Below are positions 1 to 6,264 of a stretch of DNA of 7,337 nt, piece by piece. The notes beneath the pieces were generated by a model that did no database searches, was not told where the DNA came from, and saw nothing but the letters and a program-made list of their open reading frames with translations. The translations under genes were made by a program, and so were the position numbers. The stretch is from NCBI GenBank assembly GCA_013297575.1, contig JAAFHO010000151.1, positions 1 to 7,337 of the forward strand, given 5' to 3'. Every line of letters starts with the position of its first letter. The stretch's first letter is position 1. This DNA is from Chitinophagales bacterium (GTDB lineage Bacteria > Bacteroidota > Bacteroidia > Chitinophagales > Saprospiraceae).

Positions 1-1032
1 ATTCCGGCCACTCACCAGTGGACTACACCAAATGCGTCAGTAAATGATTGCAAAGACAGTGATGTGAGCGCATCGGGTATGTCGCCTGCATTCACGGTGG
101 TATCTGCTACATCAGCCGATATCCTATGCCTCGATGCTGGTCACCATATTGCTTGTCACAATGTATTGCACCCAGGTCTTATCGCATCAGATCAAACGAT
201 CTGCTCTGGCCAATCACCTGCACTTCTTTATGAAGTACAGGCTCCAACTGGCGGTAGCGGTGCCATCGAATACTTGTGGATGACCCTCGAAGTGACAAAT
301 CAAGGTACGCAATGGGTTGGTATTCCAAATTCTAATACACCAGTATACCAACCAGGACCATTGACCCAAACATCGTACTTCATGCGTTGTGTACGTCGCG
401 CTGGTTGCTTGGAACTCTTGGAAACTAACGTAATTACCATCACGGTGTTGAAACCAGGTATCGGTAACTGCGAAGAATTCAAGCCTGATTTCACCGTAAC
501 TAAAATGGGTGACGATGATGCAATGATCGACTGGACTACGCTCCCAGAGTTTACACAGTACCTATATATGGTACAGTTCTCTACGGATCAAAGTAAATGG
601 GTGGATCTTGCCAACGTAGTAGGCCACGGTAATAGCAATGCACCAAACTGGTACAACCATATCCACTATGAGCCAGTATGTGGTAGAAACTACTACCGTA
701 TCATGCGCATGGATGCTTATGGTAACGAATCAATGTCGGAAGTGAAGTATATAGATATTGAGGTAGCGGCTGAATTGGATGCCATCCAGTTCTACCCGAA
801 CCCAACTAGAGATTTCATTAATATCTCGAAAGTAAGTACTTGCGGTATGGACGAAGATGCTACGATTACCATCTTTGCAGCCAACGGTGATTTACTCCGC
901 GAAGAAGTAGTAACCCGCGAAACAGTAGGTACACGTACCATCGACATCAGTCAGTTGCCATCAGCCGTTTATTTGGTGCGCGTTCGATTGAGCAATGGTG
1001 ATACGAAAACCGTTCGCGTAACGAAAATATAA
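1..1032 (+). CDS. C-terminal part of a large secreted protein with T9SS type A sorting domain (5' truncated by window)
   Basis: The frame is open from base 1 to the TAA at 1030-1032, so 343 codons of a longer gene are visible. The GTG at 64 is not a credible start, because coding-like sequence continues upstream of it. Codons about 57-150 look like an Ig-like or PKD-type module (SDQTICSGQSPALL, then GGSGAIEYLW), common in giant Saprospiraceae-type surface proteins. Codons about 164-254 resemble a fibronectin-III-like module: a VQFSTDQSKW strand, then NYYRIMRMDAYGNES. The last 82 codons form a type A T9SS sorting domain: FYPNPTRDFI, a central TIFAANGDLL strand, then QLPSAVYLVRV, ending in VRVTKI. 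In this family the tail directs the protein through the outer membrane and is cleaved on attachment or release. The cargo function lies outside the window. Codon use looks richer in G and C than in the genes downstream. A terminator follows at 1271-1306. Confidence 0.9.
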   Translation: MPATHQWTTPNASVNDCKDSDVSASGMSPAFTVVSATSADILCLDAGHHIACHNVLHPGLIASDQTICSGQSPALLYEVQAPTGGSGAIEYLWMTLEVTNQGTQWVGIPNSNTPVYQPGPLTQTSYFMRCVRRAGCLELLETNVITITVLKPGIGNCEEFKPDFTVTKMGDDDAMIDWTTLPEFTQYLYMVQFSTDQSKWVDLANVVGHGNSNAPNWYNHIHYEPVCGRNYYRIMRMDAYGNESMSEVKYIDIEVAAELDAIQFYPNPTRDFINISKVSTCGMDEDATITIFAANGDLLREEVVTRETVGTRTIDISQLPSAVYLVRVRLSNGDTKTVRVTKI

Positions 1033-1047
1033 CCGTGATTGTGACCC

Positions 1048-1076
1048 GTAGAGACGTTGCACCGCAACGTCTCTAC
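1048..1076. repeat. Perfect 29-bp palindromic repeat
   Basis: The 13-base arm gtagagacgttgc at 1048-1060 is exactly complementary to 1064-1076 across a 3-base loop (acc). It starts 15 bases after the stop codon of the T9SS gene. There is no T-run after it, so it looks more like a dispersed REP-like palindrome than a terminator. Similar GTAGAGACG...CGTCTCTAC palindromes recur between genes in several bacterial groups, as far as I recall; copy number here cannot be checked. Confidence 0.8.
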
Positions 1077-1100
1077 ATCATGCACGGAAAAAAATATGAT

Positions 1101-1190
1101 CGTTGGGTACAGGATATAAAATAGTGGGCACGCAAATAAACGTTGGGTACAGGATATAAACGTTGGGTACGCAAATAAACGTTGCGTACA
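1101..1190. repeat. Alternating 20/19-bp tandem repeat (A-B-A-B-partial)
   Basis: Five units follow head to tail. Unit A, cgttgggtacaggatataaa, occurs identically at 1101-1120 and 1141-1160. Unit B, cgttgggtacgcaaataaa, is at 1161-1179, with a diverged B at 1121-1140 (atagtgggcacgcaaataaa). A partial unit, cgttgcgtaca, is at 1180-1190. The two unit types share the first ten bases and the final ATAAA, giving a higher-order period of about 40 bp. The array sits between two related palindromes (1048-1076 and 1191-1216). No long ORF is convincing here; the minus-strand frame across it only translates the repeat. Confidence 0.85.
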
Positions 1191-1216
1191 CAGACGTTGC
1201 ACTTCAACATCTCTAC
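1191..1216. repeat. Degenerate copy of the 1048-1076 palindrome
   Basis: The sequence cagacgttgcac at 1191-1202, followed by caacatctctac ending at 1216, matches the perfect palindrome upstream with several substitutions. Only about six of the inner seven base pairs are kept, and the left end is lost. It bounds the tandem repeat on its right side, so the spacer reads palindrome, repeat array, decayed palindrome. Confidence 0.6.
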
Positions 1217-1270
1217 GACGACGACGTAACCACTGTTACGAAATAATTAAATAACGGAAACATTGTGAAT

Positions 1271-1306
1271 AAAGGCCATCTCGGGTAATACCGGGATGGC
1301 CTTTTT
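1271..1306 (+). terminator. Strong intrinsic terminator between convergent genes
   Basis: Bases 1271-1284 (aaaggccatctcgg) pair with 1291-1304 (ccgggatggccttt), with one G-T pair and a 6-base loop, followed by a T-run at 1302-1306. The position suits termination of the T9SS gene on the plus strand. It also starts one base beyond the stop of the convergent glucosaminidase gene, and the AAA at its left end gives a short U-tract on the minus strand. It may therefore act in both directions. Confidence 0.85.
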
Positions 1307-1307
1307 A

Positions 1308-1943
1308 TTACCGCGGTTCACAGTATTGATAGGTAACTAAATGCTGTAGCCCTACTTTTGTAATGATGTCGATGATGGCTTCATCCCAAAGCGGGTTGGA
1401 ACTATATCCCAATTCTGTATCGGTTTTTTTTAAACCATCCACCACACATAAATAATTTGCCTTTTCACACGTGAGTGCGTCTATGTACCAAATTCGACTA
1501 TTGATAAAAAGCCCAAAATCCCTCACGGCTGCTTCCGGTGAAGGATAGACCCTAAATTTTGACGCCGCACCATCGTCTTGCTTGGTGTAGGTTGCTCCCT
1601 TCCAATCGCTACTCGCTTTGATCCCAAATGGATTACCAGCATTAATAAAAAGGGCGCTCTTAAAACTAGATTCGTGTATCGCAATAGCAATAACCACAAT
1701 TGCAGTAATACCTGTCTCTAATTCAATATCAATTGCGGCTTGTACAAATTTTTCTACCACTTGTGCGTCCGCACCATATAGCACAGCTATTCGGTTGGAT
1801 AAAGCGATAATGCTATCTTGTGTAGGATTAATAGCGATGCAGGTATCGTCCTTAGGTGCCTGTCCGGATAAAATAACCGTTAAGAATGAGGGAATAATAA
1901 AGTAAAATATAAAAATCGAGCGAAAAACATTGTTATTATTCAT
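1308..1943 (-). CDS. Exported glucosaminidase-domain (GH73/FlgJ-like) peptidoglycan hydrolase
   Basis: The product is 211 residues from the ATG at 1943. The frame continues upstream to an ATG at 2072, but those 43 residues are not coding-like. The 1943 start instead places a classic signal peptide at the N-terminus: MNNNNVFRS, a hydrophobic core of residues 9-25, and cleavage near SGQA. Residues about 60-205 match the mannosyl-glycoprotein endo-beta-N-acetylglucosaminidase family. AIAIHESSFKSA carries the expected catalytic glutamate (E91), followed by NPFGIKASSDWKGATY and FRVYPSPEAAVRDFGLFI. The C-terminal part, GLKKTDTELGYSSNPLWDEA, fits the usual end of the domain. The family cleaves the GlcNAc-MurNAc bond of peptidoglycan, so a periplasmic role in wall turnover or remodelling is expected. 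No LysM or SPOR wall-binding domain is present. It is transcribed alone and convergent with the T9SS gene. The domain call is strong; the exact glycosidic specificity is inferred from the family. Confidence 0.88.
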   Translation of the reverse strand: MNNNNVFRSIFIFYFIIPSFLTVILSGQAPKDDTCIAINPTQDSIIALSNRIAVLYGADAQVVEKFVQAAIDIELETGITAIVVIAIAIHESSFKSALFINAGNPFGIKASSDWKGATYTKQDDGAASKFRVYPSPEAAVRDFGLFINSRIWYIDALTCEKANYLCVVDGLKKTDTELGYSSNPLWDEAIIDIITKVGLQHLVTYQYCEPR

Positions 1944-2034
1944 AGTATGGTATAATATATTTCTATTAACTAAAAGTAGTTTGTAATCGGTGATAATAGA
2001 AATTGGTGAAATAAAATATGGTTTAATTATAGCA

Positions 2035-2042
2035 CAAAGGTG
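2035..2042 (-). promoter_or_regulatory. Possible -7 element for the glucosaminidase gene
   Basis: Read on the minus strand this is CACCTTTG, one mismatch from the Bacteroidota -7 consensus TAnnTTTG. It would give a leader of roughly 85 bases before the ATG at 1943. No convincing -33 TTG at the usual spacing was found, so this is weak. Confidence 0.3.
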
Positions 2043-2154
2043 TGGGTATTCTATTTTTGCACAGTTACACAACTAAATAAATTAATTGTATAATAGCCCT
2101 GTTGTTTCCAAAGTGTGAATCATGTAAGCCTAATTGGTAATTATATAACGCGGC

Positions 2155-2179
2155 GCAAAGGGCATGAACCGACCTTTGC
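2155..2179 (+). promoter_or_regulatory. Putative csbD promoter -7 box inside a 7-bp inverted repeat
   Basis: GACCTTTG at 2171-2178 differs from TAnnTTTG only in its first base and lies 38 bases before the csbD-like ATG. The box is also the right half of an inverted repeat, GCAAAGG (2155-2161) and CCTTTGC (2173-2179), separated by 11 bases. That layout would suit an operator that overlaps the promoter. No clear -33 element is present, so the promoter call is tentative. Confidence 0.35.
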
Positions 2180-2216
2180 ACTGTGAAAATTAGTTCACAA
2201 CTTAATTATAAATACA

Positions 2217-2402
2217 ATGAATACTATTGAAATGAAAGGAAATTGGAATGAGCAAAAAGGAAAGCTCAAACAAAAATTTGCAATGTTAACGGATAATGAT
2301 CTAATGTTTGCAAAAGGTAAAAAAGAAGAAATGTACGGAAGATTACAGGTTAAACTTGGAAAAACCAAAGAAGAACTGATGTCCATCATTGAATCACTTT
2401 AA
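2217..2402 (+). CDS. CsbD-like small stress-response protein
   Basis: The product has 61 residues, the usual length for the CsbD family. The N-terminal part, MKGNWNEQKGKLKQKFAMLT, matches the family pattern (G-W-x-Q-x-K-G-K-x-K-x-x-x-x-x-L-T). TDNDLMFAKGKKEEMYGRLQ follows and corresponds to the second half of the conserved helical unit, with KTKEELMSII at the end. The protein is charged, has no signal peptide or membrane span, and should be cytoplasmic. CsbD-family proteins are induced by general stress in several bacteria, but their biochemical role is unknown. The second Met, at codon 6, is an alternative start, but the first keeps the family length. It appears monocistronic: a promoter-like box lies just upstream and a terminator-like hairpin just downstream. 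The symbol is withheld because the family has many paralogues. Confidence 0.87.
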   Translation: MNTIEMKGNWNEQKGKLKQKFAMLTDNDLMFAKGKKEEMYGRLQVKLGKTKEELMSIIESL

Positions 2403-2418
2403 ATATGATCGAACGCCG

Positions 2419-2448
2419 GCATAATGTTTTCATATATTATGCATTTTT
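2419..2448 (+). terminator. Likely intrinsic terminator after the csbD-like gene
   Basis: GCATAAT at 2419-2425 pairs with ATTATGC at 2436-2442 across a 10-base loop, and a T-run follows at 2444-2448. The stem is short and AT-rich, but the position 17 bases after the stop codon is typical. The remaining spacer to 2618 shows no ORF or convincing promoter. Confidence 0.55.
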
Positions 2449-2618
2449 AATGATATGCTAGCAGATTTTGGCTACAAGATTCGCATCACTATTCGCTTCA
2501 AAAATAGATAATAGGAGCCGAAATATTAAATTTGAAATGTATGTGTTATGTCGGCGAATATTTAATAATTCTTCTAGTAAGCGGTCAAACACCTTAGATT
2601 TTAAAAAAAATAAATAAA

Positions 2619-3332
2619 ATGAATAAATTACTTTTTATACTCGTTGTTTTGTTAGCCTCATTGGCCAGTTGCAAAACATGGAAACAAAACCATTCCAACT
2701 CTAATCAGAAAACAGGAATGAATAACAAAGAAAAAGGGGCTGTAACAGGCGCTTCTACTGGTGCTGTAGTTGGAGGTATAGTGGGTAATCGGAACGATAA
2801 TACTGTGCTTGGTGCTATTCTTGGGGCCGCCGTAGGAGGTGCTACTGGTGTCATTATTGGTAGTAGAATGGATAAACAAGCCAAAAGTATGGAACAAGAC
2901 TTAGGGAAATCTGCAACCGTTGAACGGATTGGAGAAGGAATTAAATTAACTTTTAATAGCCAAATACTTTTCGATTTTGGTAAAACTGAGTTAAAGGAAT
3001 CCAACAAAAAGGATCTACGAAAATTGTCTGAAACATTGAAAGAAAATCCCGGAACAGATTTGTTAGTCGTAGGACATACGGATGATATTGGTACCGAAGA
3101 TTATAATCAAGTATTGTCAGAAAAACGCGCTAACGCTGTTGCTAATTACCTCGTTGACAATGGTATATCCGCTAAAGGAATGCTAATACAAGGTTGGGGC
3201 GAAACGCAACCATCTGTATTAAATAATTCAGAAGAAAACCGTTCTCAAAATCGCCGTGTCGAAATTGCGATTTATGCCAATGATATTATGAAAACGAATG
3301 CACAAAAAGAAGCCGAAGGTAATAAAAAATAA
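2619..3332 (+). CDS. OmpA-family lipoprotein with N-terminal glycine zipper
   Basis: The product has 237 residues. The lipoprotein signal MNKLLFILVVLLASLASC puts the lipidated cysteine at C18. No charged surface-export signal follows it, so it probably faces the periplasm. Residues about 36-85 form a glycine-zipper segment with repeated small-residue GxxxG spacing (GAVTGASTGAVVGG and GAILGAAVGGATG), as in YiaD-like proteins; it may insert into or associate with a membrane. Residues about 103-220 are an OmpA C-terminal peptidoglycan-binding domain with ILFDFGKTEL, VVGHTDDIGTEDYN, LSEKRANAVANYL and NRRVEI. D155 and R170 sit at the spacing of the diaminopimelate-binding Asp and Arg of OmpA domains. 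The expected role is tethering the outer membrane to the wall. An A-rich leader precedes the ATG with no Shine-Dalgarno site. It is probably co-transcribed with the barrel gene, which starts 31 bases after its stop. Confidence 0.92.
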   Translation: MNKLLFILVVLLASLASCKTWKQNHSNSNQKTGMNNKEKGAVTGASTGAVVGGIVGNRNDNTVLGAILGAAVGGATGVIIGSRMDKQAKSMEQDLGKSATVERIGEGIKLTFNSQILFDFGKTELKESNKKDLRKLSETLKENPGTDLLVVGHTDDIGTEDYNQVLSEKRANAVANYLVDNGISAKGMLIQGWGETQPSVLNNSEENRSQNRRVEIAIYANDIMKTNAQKEAEGNKK

Positions 3333-3363
3333 TTAATCAAACACAACACAAAAACAAAAAATT

Positions 3364-3960
3364 ATGAATAAGTCAAATTTATTTCGCATGTTAACTGTTG
3401 CTATTGTGGCAGTACTATTAGCACCATCTTTTACAAACGCCCAAGCCAAATTCGGAATCAGAGGTGGCTTAAATGCTACTACTGTAACTTTCGATAATTT
3501 AGCCAATAAAAGCGAGCGCTACGGATTTCATCTAGGTGTCTTTATTGATGTGCCTGTAATTAACAATTTCATTTCTCTTGTGCCAGAAGTGAGTTACTCG
3601 GTGAAAGGAACTGCTTTTAAGCCTTTAGACAAACGCCAAACATTGAATATGGATTACGTTGATTTTCTATTGCCAGTAGCGTTCAAATTAGGTGCTTTTG
3701 AGGTTCAGGTGGGACCTTTTGTTTCCTACCTTGTTACAACCCCAGATTATACCCTCTATGAAGATACCAAGGTGATTATTGATGCATTTGATAAAACAGA
3801 TGCAGGACTTACTGCGGGCTTGAGTTATAATTTTAGGCCGTTTTTTCTTGCTGTCCGATACAATCAAGGTTTGTTGGACATCACAAAAGATAATTCAAGG
3901 GTCTTTCTTGGAAGCGGTAAAAGTGCCGTTGGCCAAGTTTCATTAGGGGTTAAATTTTAG
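3364..3960 (+). CDS. PorT-like outer-membrane beta-barrel protein
   Basis: The product has 198 residues. It starts with a Sec signal peptide (MNKSNLFRMLTVAIVAVLLA) and probable cleavage near TNA-QA at residues 26-28. The mature protein opens with KFGIRGGLNATTV, typical of the outer-membrane beta-barrel family OMP_b-brl_2 (PorT-like), common in Bacteroidota. Alternating polar and hydrophobic strands follow, including YVDFLLPVAFKLG, FEVQVGPFVSYLV and FFLAVRYNQG. It ends in VSLGVKF, whose terminal Phe fits the barrel-assembly signal. It should sit in the outer membrane; substrate and pore properties cannot be read from the sequence. The 31-base gap to the OmpA lipoprotein and the terminator after its own stop suggest a two-gene operon linking a barrel to a wall-anchoring lipoprotein. 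PorT itself is longer, so this is a family relative. Confidence 0.85.
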   Translation: MNKSNLFRMLTVAIVAVLLAPSFTNAQAKFGIRGGLNATTVTFDNLANKSERYGFHLGVFIDVPVINNFISLVPEVSYSVKGTAFKPLDKRQTLNMDYVDFLLPVAFKLGAFEVQVGPFVSYLVTTPDYTLYEDTKVIIDAFDKTDAGLTAGLSYNFRPFFLAVRYNQGLLDITKDNSRVFLGSGKSAVGQVSLGVKF

Positions 3961-3979
3961 TAAAAATATTTTACCTTTT

Positions 3980-4020
3980 AATCGCTCTTACCTGTATTCG
4001 GTGTAAGAGCGATTTTTTTT
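3980..4020 (+). terminator. Strong intrinsic terminator of the OmpA/barrel operon
   Basis: AATCGCTCTTAC at 3980-3991 is fully complementary to GTAAGAGCGATT at 4003-4014, with an 11-base loop and an uninterrupted T-run to 4020. It lies 19 bases after the barrel stop and 14 bases before the next ATG. The DUF4403 gene therefore needs either its own promoter or read-through. Confidence 0.9.
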
Positions 4021-4034
4021 ATTTAAAAATAAAT

Positions 4035-5426
4035 ATGAAATATTTATTGTATGCTTTTGTGTTTTTAGTATTGTCTAGTTGCAAACACAATGATGTCTCA
4101 AGCCCACCTTGCAACAGCGAAATTACGGAGATACGTCAAGATACTTCCTACCTAAGTACACCAATTATCATTCCTGTTCATCTGATTGAAGACAAACTCA
4201 ACCGTGCACTCCAGCACGATCTTATGGATGAAAATAGTCCTATGTGGAAAAAAAATGCTAGGCCAAGCAGCAAAATGAAAATAAAGGTTTCTCGGATGGG
4301 TAATATCGAAATCTTTTGGAAAAATAATGTAGCAAAGTATAAAGTTCCTTTAATTGTGCTGGTAGAACACCAAATAGTCCCCAAAAAAATGCTCCGATTA
4401 TCCAAAGCCCTTGCACTTAAAACCGAATTTAGTCTTCAAATGGTATTTGAAACGACTGTTAATATAGATAAAAAATGGAAAATACAACCAAAAACTAAAT
4501 TTAATTCGTTTACTTGGCTCAGTAAAGTAAAGGTAGCAGGCATCATTGGTGTTGAATGGATCGTGGAGCGGAAGATGCGTCGCCAAATGCCTATTATTGT
4601 AGAGAACCTGGACTCTTCTATTCGTGCCAATGTACATATTGATCGAGCATTGAGGAGGGTATGGCGGAAAATTCAAAAACCTATTATTATCAACCGTAAT
4701 AAAGAGATTGTATGGCTCAAAATAAATCCAATTCGTTTTGAAATGGGGACAATTACTAGCCAAAAGGAACACTTGATTGTCCAAGGACGAATCCTGGCTA
4801 CCACCGAAACAATGGTGGGTGATACGCCCGTCTATCGCATTAATTATCATCTGCCGCCACTCATCAAACGCCGTTCATTACCCGATAATGCTTATATCTA
4901 TATGCGCTCCGAAATTCCATTTTCCGATATTAATGAGATTGTTAGTCGAAATCTTGTAGGAAAAGAATTTAGCAAATCGGGCCATACCATTGTTTTAAAT
5001 GCTGTAGAGGTGTCCAGTTGTCCTCCTGATTTGGTCGTACACCTCCGAGTAAAGGGCGCCGTAAATGGTGATATTTACTTAAGAGGAAGGCCTCAATATG
5101 AGCCTGATTCACAACGGATTGTGATCAAAAATTTTGATTTTGACCTTAAAAGTAAGGCGCTTCTTTTAGGGGGGGCTGATTGGCTCTTGCACAACACTTT
5201 TAAAGATCAAATGGAAAAAGAACTCAAAATCGGATTGTCCGACCAAATGATAAAAATTCCAGATCGGATTATGAAGGGTATGGAAGCAGCACGCATTGGA
5301 AAAAAGATGGATTTATACATCGAACAGTGGGATTTTAGGCCACAACAAATTTGGGTTAGACAAAATGATATTACAGCACTCATCATTGTAAATGCTAGGG
5401 TCGTAATTGAACTGGAGCAAATTTGA
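4035..5426 (+). CDS. DUF4403-family lipoprotein
   Basis: The product has 463 residues, the usual length for DUF4403. A lipoprotein signal (MKYLLYAFVFLVLSSC, lipidated C16) is followed by KHNDVSS, which is not a clear surface-export signal. From about residue 40 the protein matches the family: STPIIIPVHLIEDKLNRAL near the N-terminus, a central basic stretch around VEWIVERKMRRQM, and, at about residues 350-400, the characteristic GRPQYEPDSQRIVIKNFDF followed by GADWLLHNTFKDQMEKEL. Near the C-terminus is IEQWDFRPQQIWVRQNDI, the usual final beta segment. The family is common in Bacteroidota and has no assigned reaction that I can state. The repeated amphipathic beta-strand and helix pattern would suit a lipid- or ligand-binding fold, but that is a guess. 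The leader aaaaataaat before the ATG is A-rich. The gene is separated by terminators from both neighbours. Confidence 0.87.
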   Translation: MKYLLYAFVFLVLSSCKHNDVSSPPCNSEITEIRQDTSYLSTPIIIPVHLIEDKLNRALQHDLMDENSPMWKKNARPSSKMKIKVSRMGNIEIFWKNNVAKYKVPLIVLVEHQIVPKKMLRLSKALALKTEFSLQMVFETTVNIDKKWKIQPKTKFNSFTWLSKVKVAGIIGVEWIVERKMRRQMPIIVENLDSSIRANVHIDRALRRVWRKIQKPIIINRNKEIVWLKINPIRFEMGTITSQKEHLIVQGRILATTETMVGDTPVYRINYHLPPLIKRRSLPDNAYIYMRSEIPFSDINEIVSRNLVGKEFSKSGHTIVLNAVEVSSCPPDLVVHLRVKGAVNGDIYLRGRPQYEPDSQRIVIKNFDFDLKSKALLLGGADWLLHNTFKDQMEKELKIGLSDQMIKIPDRIMKGMEAARIGKKMDLYIEQWDFRPQQIWVRQNDITALIIVNARVVIELEQI

Positions 5427-5431
5427 CACCA

Positions 5432-5458
5432 TCTTACTGCGAATTATGTAAGGTTTTT
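5432..5458 (+). terminator. Weak possible terminator after the DUF4403 gene
   Basis: CTTAC at 5433-5437 pairs with GTAAG at 5448-5452, with a flanking T-G pair and a 10-base loop, followed by five T at 5454-5458. The position 6 bases after the stop fits, but the 5-6 bp stem is short. Confidence 0.4.
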
Positions 5459-5544
5459 GTTTAATTATATAACACGCCAATTGTGGATTTATACGAACTT
5501 TGTTGTACAATAATTATTCATACAAATTAATTATGTCCAAATAC

Positions 5545-5611
5545 TGTAACCATCTAGTCGCCGCCAAAAAATTCCTTTAGGAAATATATGTTCAGAGGCT
5601 GAATAGGGGGT
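5545..5611 (-). repeat. Single-arm copy of the 6914-7121 palindromic element
   Basis: Read on the minus strand, this stretch aligns with 7057-7121 over nearly its whole length. It shares CCCCTATTCA, then AACATATATT, the GGAATTTTTTGGCG block, and an end of GGTTACA against AGTTACA. The core at 5564-5590 (CCAAAAAATTCC, a short loop, GGAAATATATG) is one of five related cores in the window. A small extra inverted repeat, TTCAG-agg-CTGAA, occurs at 5591-5603. It lies 56 bases upstream of the small gene at 5667, so it could influence that operon's leader. The spacer 5427-5666 otherwise shows no ORF. Confidence 0.75.
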
Positions 5612-5666
5612 AGGAAGGCTTACACACTACTTATAAAAGAATTAAAAATTAAATATACTTATAACA

Positions 5667-5906
5667 ATGATAAAAGATACAGATACTACGCCTAAGGATA
5701 CCTTGGGTACGATGATGAGTCAAAAAACAAACGAAGACTTTAATAAGAAAAAACCTACGGTGTCGGATGTAAACCCATTCAAAAGTAAACAAGAATTGTC
5801 GTCCGAACGGCTGGATGCCTACAAATACACAACGGACGAAGCACCAGAGAAAGAATCAATAACTAGTAGAAAAAAAATACGCAGACAGCGAATTAATCTA
5901 TTTTAA
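5667..5906 (+). CDS. Small hydrophilic protein of unknown function
   Basis: The product has 79 residues, and I do not recognise a family. It has no signal peptide or hydrophobic segment. It is rich in Lys, Thr, Asp, Glu and Ser, reads as largely disordered (DFNKKKPTVSDVNPFKSK, then SSERLDAYKYTTDEAPEKES), and ends in a basic tail, RKKIRRQRINLF. It is probably cytoplasmic; the tail could contact nucleic acid, a membrane surface or a partner, but nothing proves this. Support for being a gene is an AT-rich leader with an AACA-ATG context like that of the csbD-like gene, sensible codon use, and a 12-base gap to the next gene, which suggests an operon. Its partner is a small membrane protein of a type often seen near stress genes. 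Confidence 0.65.
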   Translation: MIKDTDTTPKDTLGTMMSQKTNEDFNKKKPTVSDVNPFKSKQELSSERLDAYKYTTDEAPEKESITSRKKIRRQRINLF

Positions 5907-5918
5907 CGCTAAAACATT

Positions 5919-6101
5919 ATGAACAAAACATATTTTATTGCGGCTACAATACTTTCGTTATGCTGCTTGCTTTGTATTTCGTGTGAAGCAGTTGCAGTGA
6001 TATTTAAAACGGGAATGGGATTTGGGATATTTCTTGTTGTCGGTATTATTATGCTCATTATGTACGGTGTTAAATTACTCATGGATTCAAGAAAAGGCTA
6101 A
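5919..6101 (+). CDS. Small membrane protein or lipoprotein (about 60 residues)
   Basis: The product has 60 residues. The first hydrophobic stretch, residues 5-21, ends in LLCISCEAVAVIFKTGMG, where C22 could be a lipidation site although the lipobox is loose. The second stretch, residues about 34-50 (GIFLVVGIIMLIMYGVKLL), is a clear transmembrane helix, followed by a charged end, MDSRKG. The pattern of a cysteine, then E-x-(x)2-IFK-x-G-(x)2-GI, and one more helix recalls a family of tiny Bacteroidota proteins. Some of these carry dubious enzyme names in databases; a 60-residue protein cannot be such an enzyme. It should sit in the inner membrane, or be anchored by lipid with one span. It starts 12 bases after the hydrophilic gene and is probably co-transcribed with it. 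Confidence 0.75.
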   Translation: MNKTYFIAATILSLCCLLCISCEAVAVIFKTGMGFGIFLVVGIIMLIMYGVKLLMDSRKG

Positions 6102-6195
6102 CGATGCATAAATGTCATGTAGGTGTGTCCTTAATTCTAATTTATAGAACTTGGGGTTAGGGTCACTTGCATGGCGATTTGAATGCTTAAATAAA

Positions 6196-6242
6196 TTGGG
6201 GTTGTATAGGAAGTTCAAAACTGAACTTTTATACAACCCCAA
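6196..6242. terminator. Long hairpin between convergent small genes, probable bidirectional terminator
   Basis: TTGGGGTTGTATA at 6196-6208 pairs perfectly with 6230-6242. After a small internal bulge, AAGTTCA at 6211-6217 pairs with TGAACTT at 6222-6228 across a 4-base AAAC loop, giving about 20 bp of stem. It lies 22 bases beyond the stop of the minus-strand small gene and 94 bases beyond the plus-strand operon. On the minus strand a moderately T-rich tail (TTTATTTAA) follows; on the plus strand the tail is AAATACG. A relative occurs at 6643-6695. It could also act as an RNA 3' stabiliser rather than a terminator. Confidence 0.65.
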
Positions 6243-6264
6243 ATACGTTAAAATAGTGCAAAAA

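Noticed and set aside
1101..1190. CRISPR array or iteron origin
   Set aside because: Units are directly adjacent with no spacers, and no replication-initiation gene is visible, so a simple tandem repeat is the better call.
969..1202. Minus-strand frame with repeated CTQRLFA-like peptides
   Set aside because: It only translates the DNA tandem repeat and palindrome and overlaps the end of the T9SS gene.
1618..1905. Plus-strand 95-residue frame
   Set aside because: It lies entirely antisense to the glucosaminidase gene, whose domain is unambiguous.
1944..2072. 43-residue N-terminal extension of the glucosaminidase frame
   Set aside because: It would bury the clear signal peptide at the ATG at 1943, and the extension has no protein-like pattern. 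It also overlaps a promoter-like box.
2705..3007. Minus-strand proline/alanine-rich frame
   Set aside because: It is antisense to the glycine-zipper coding region of the OmpA lipoprotein; the composition is a by-product of that.
4398..4850. Minus-strand 150-residue frame
   Set aside because: It is a shadow of the DUF4403 gene with no recognisable protein features.
6102..6195. 18-codon plus-strand ORF after the small membrane gene
   Set aside because: It is too short and has no protein-like features or leader support.
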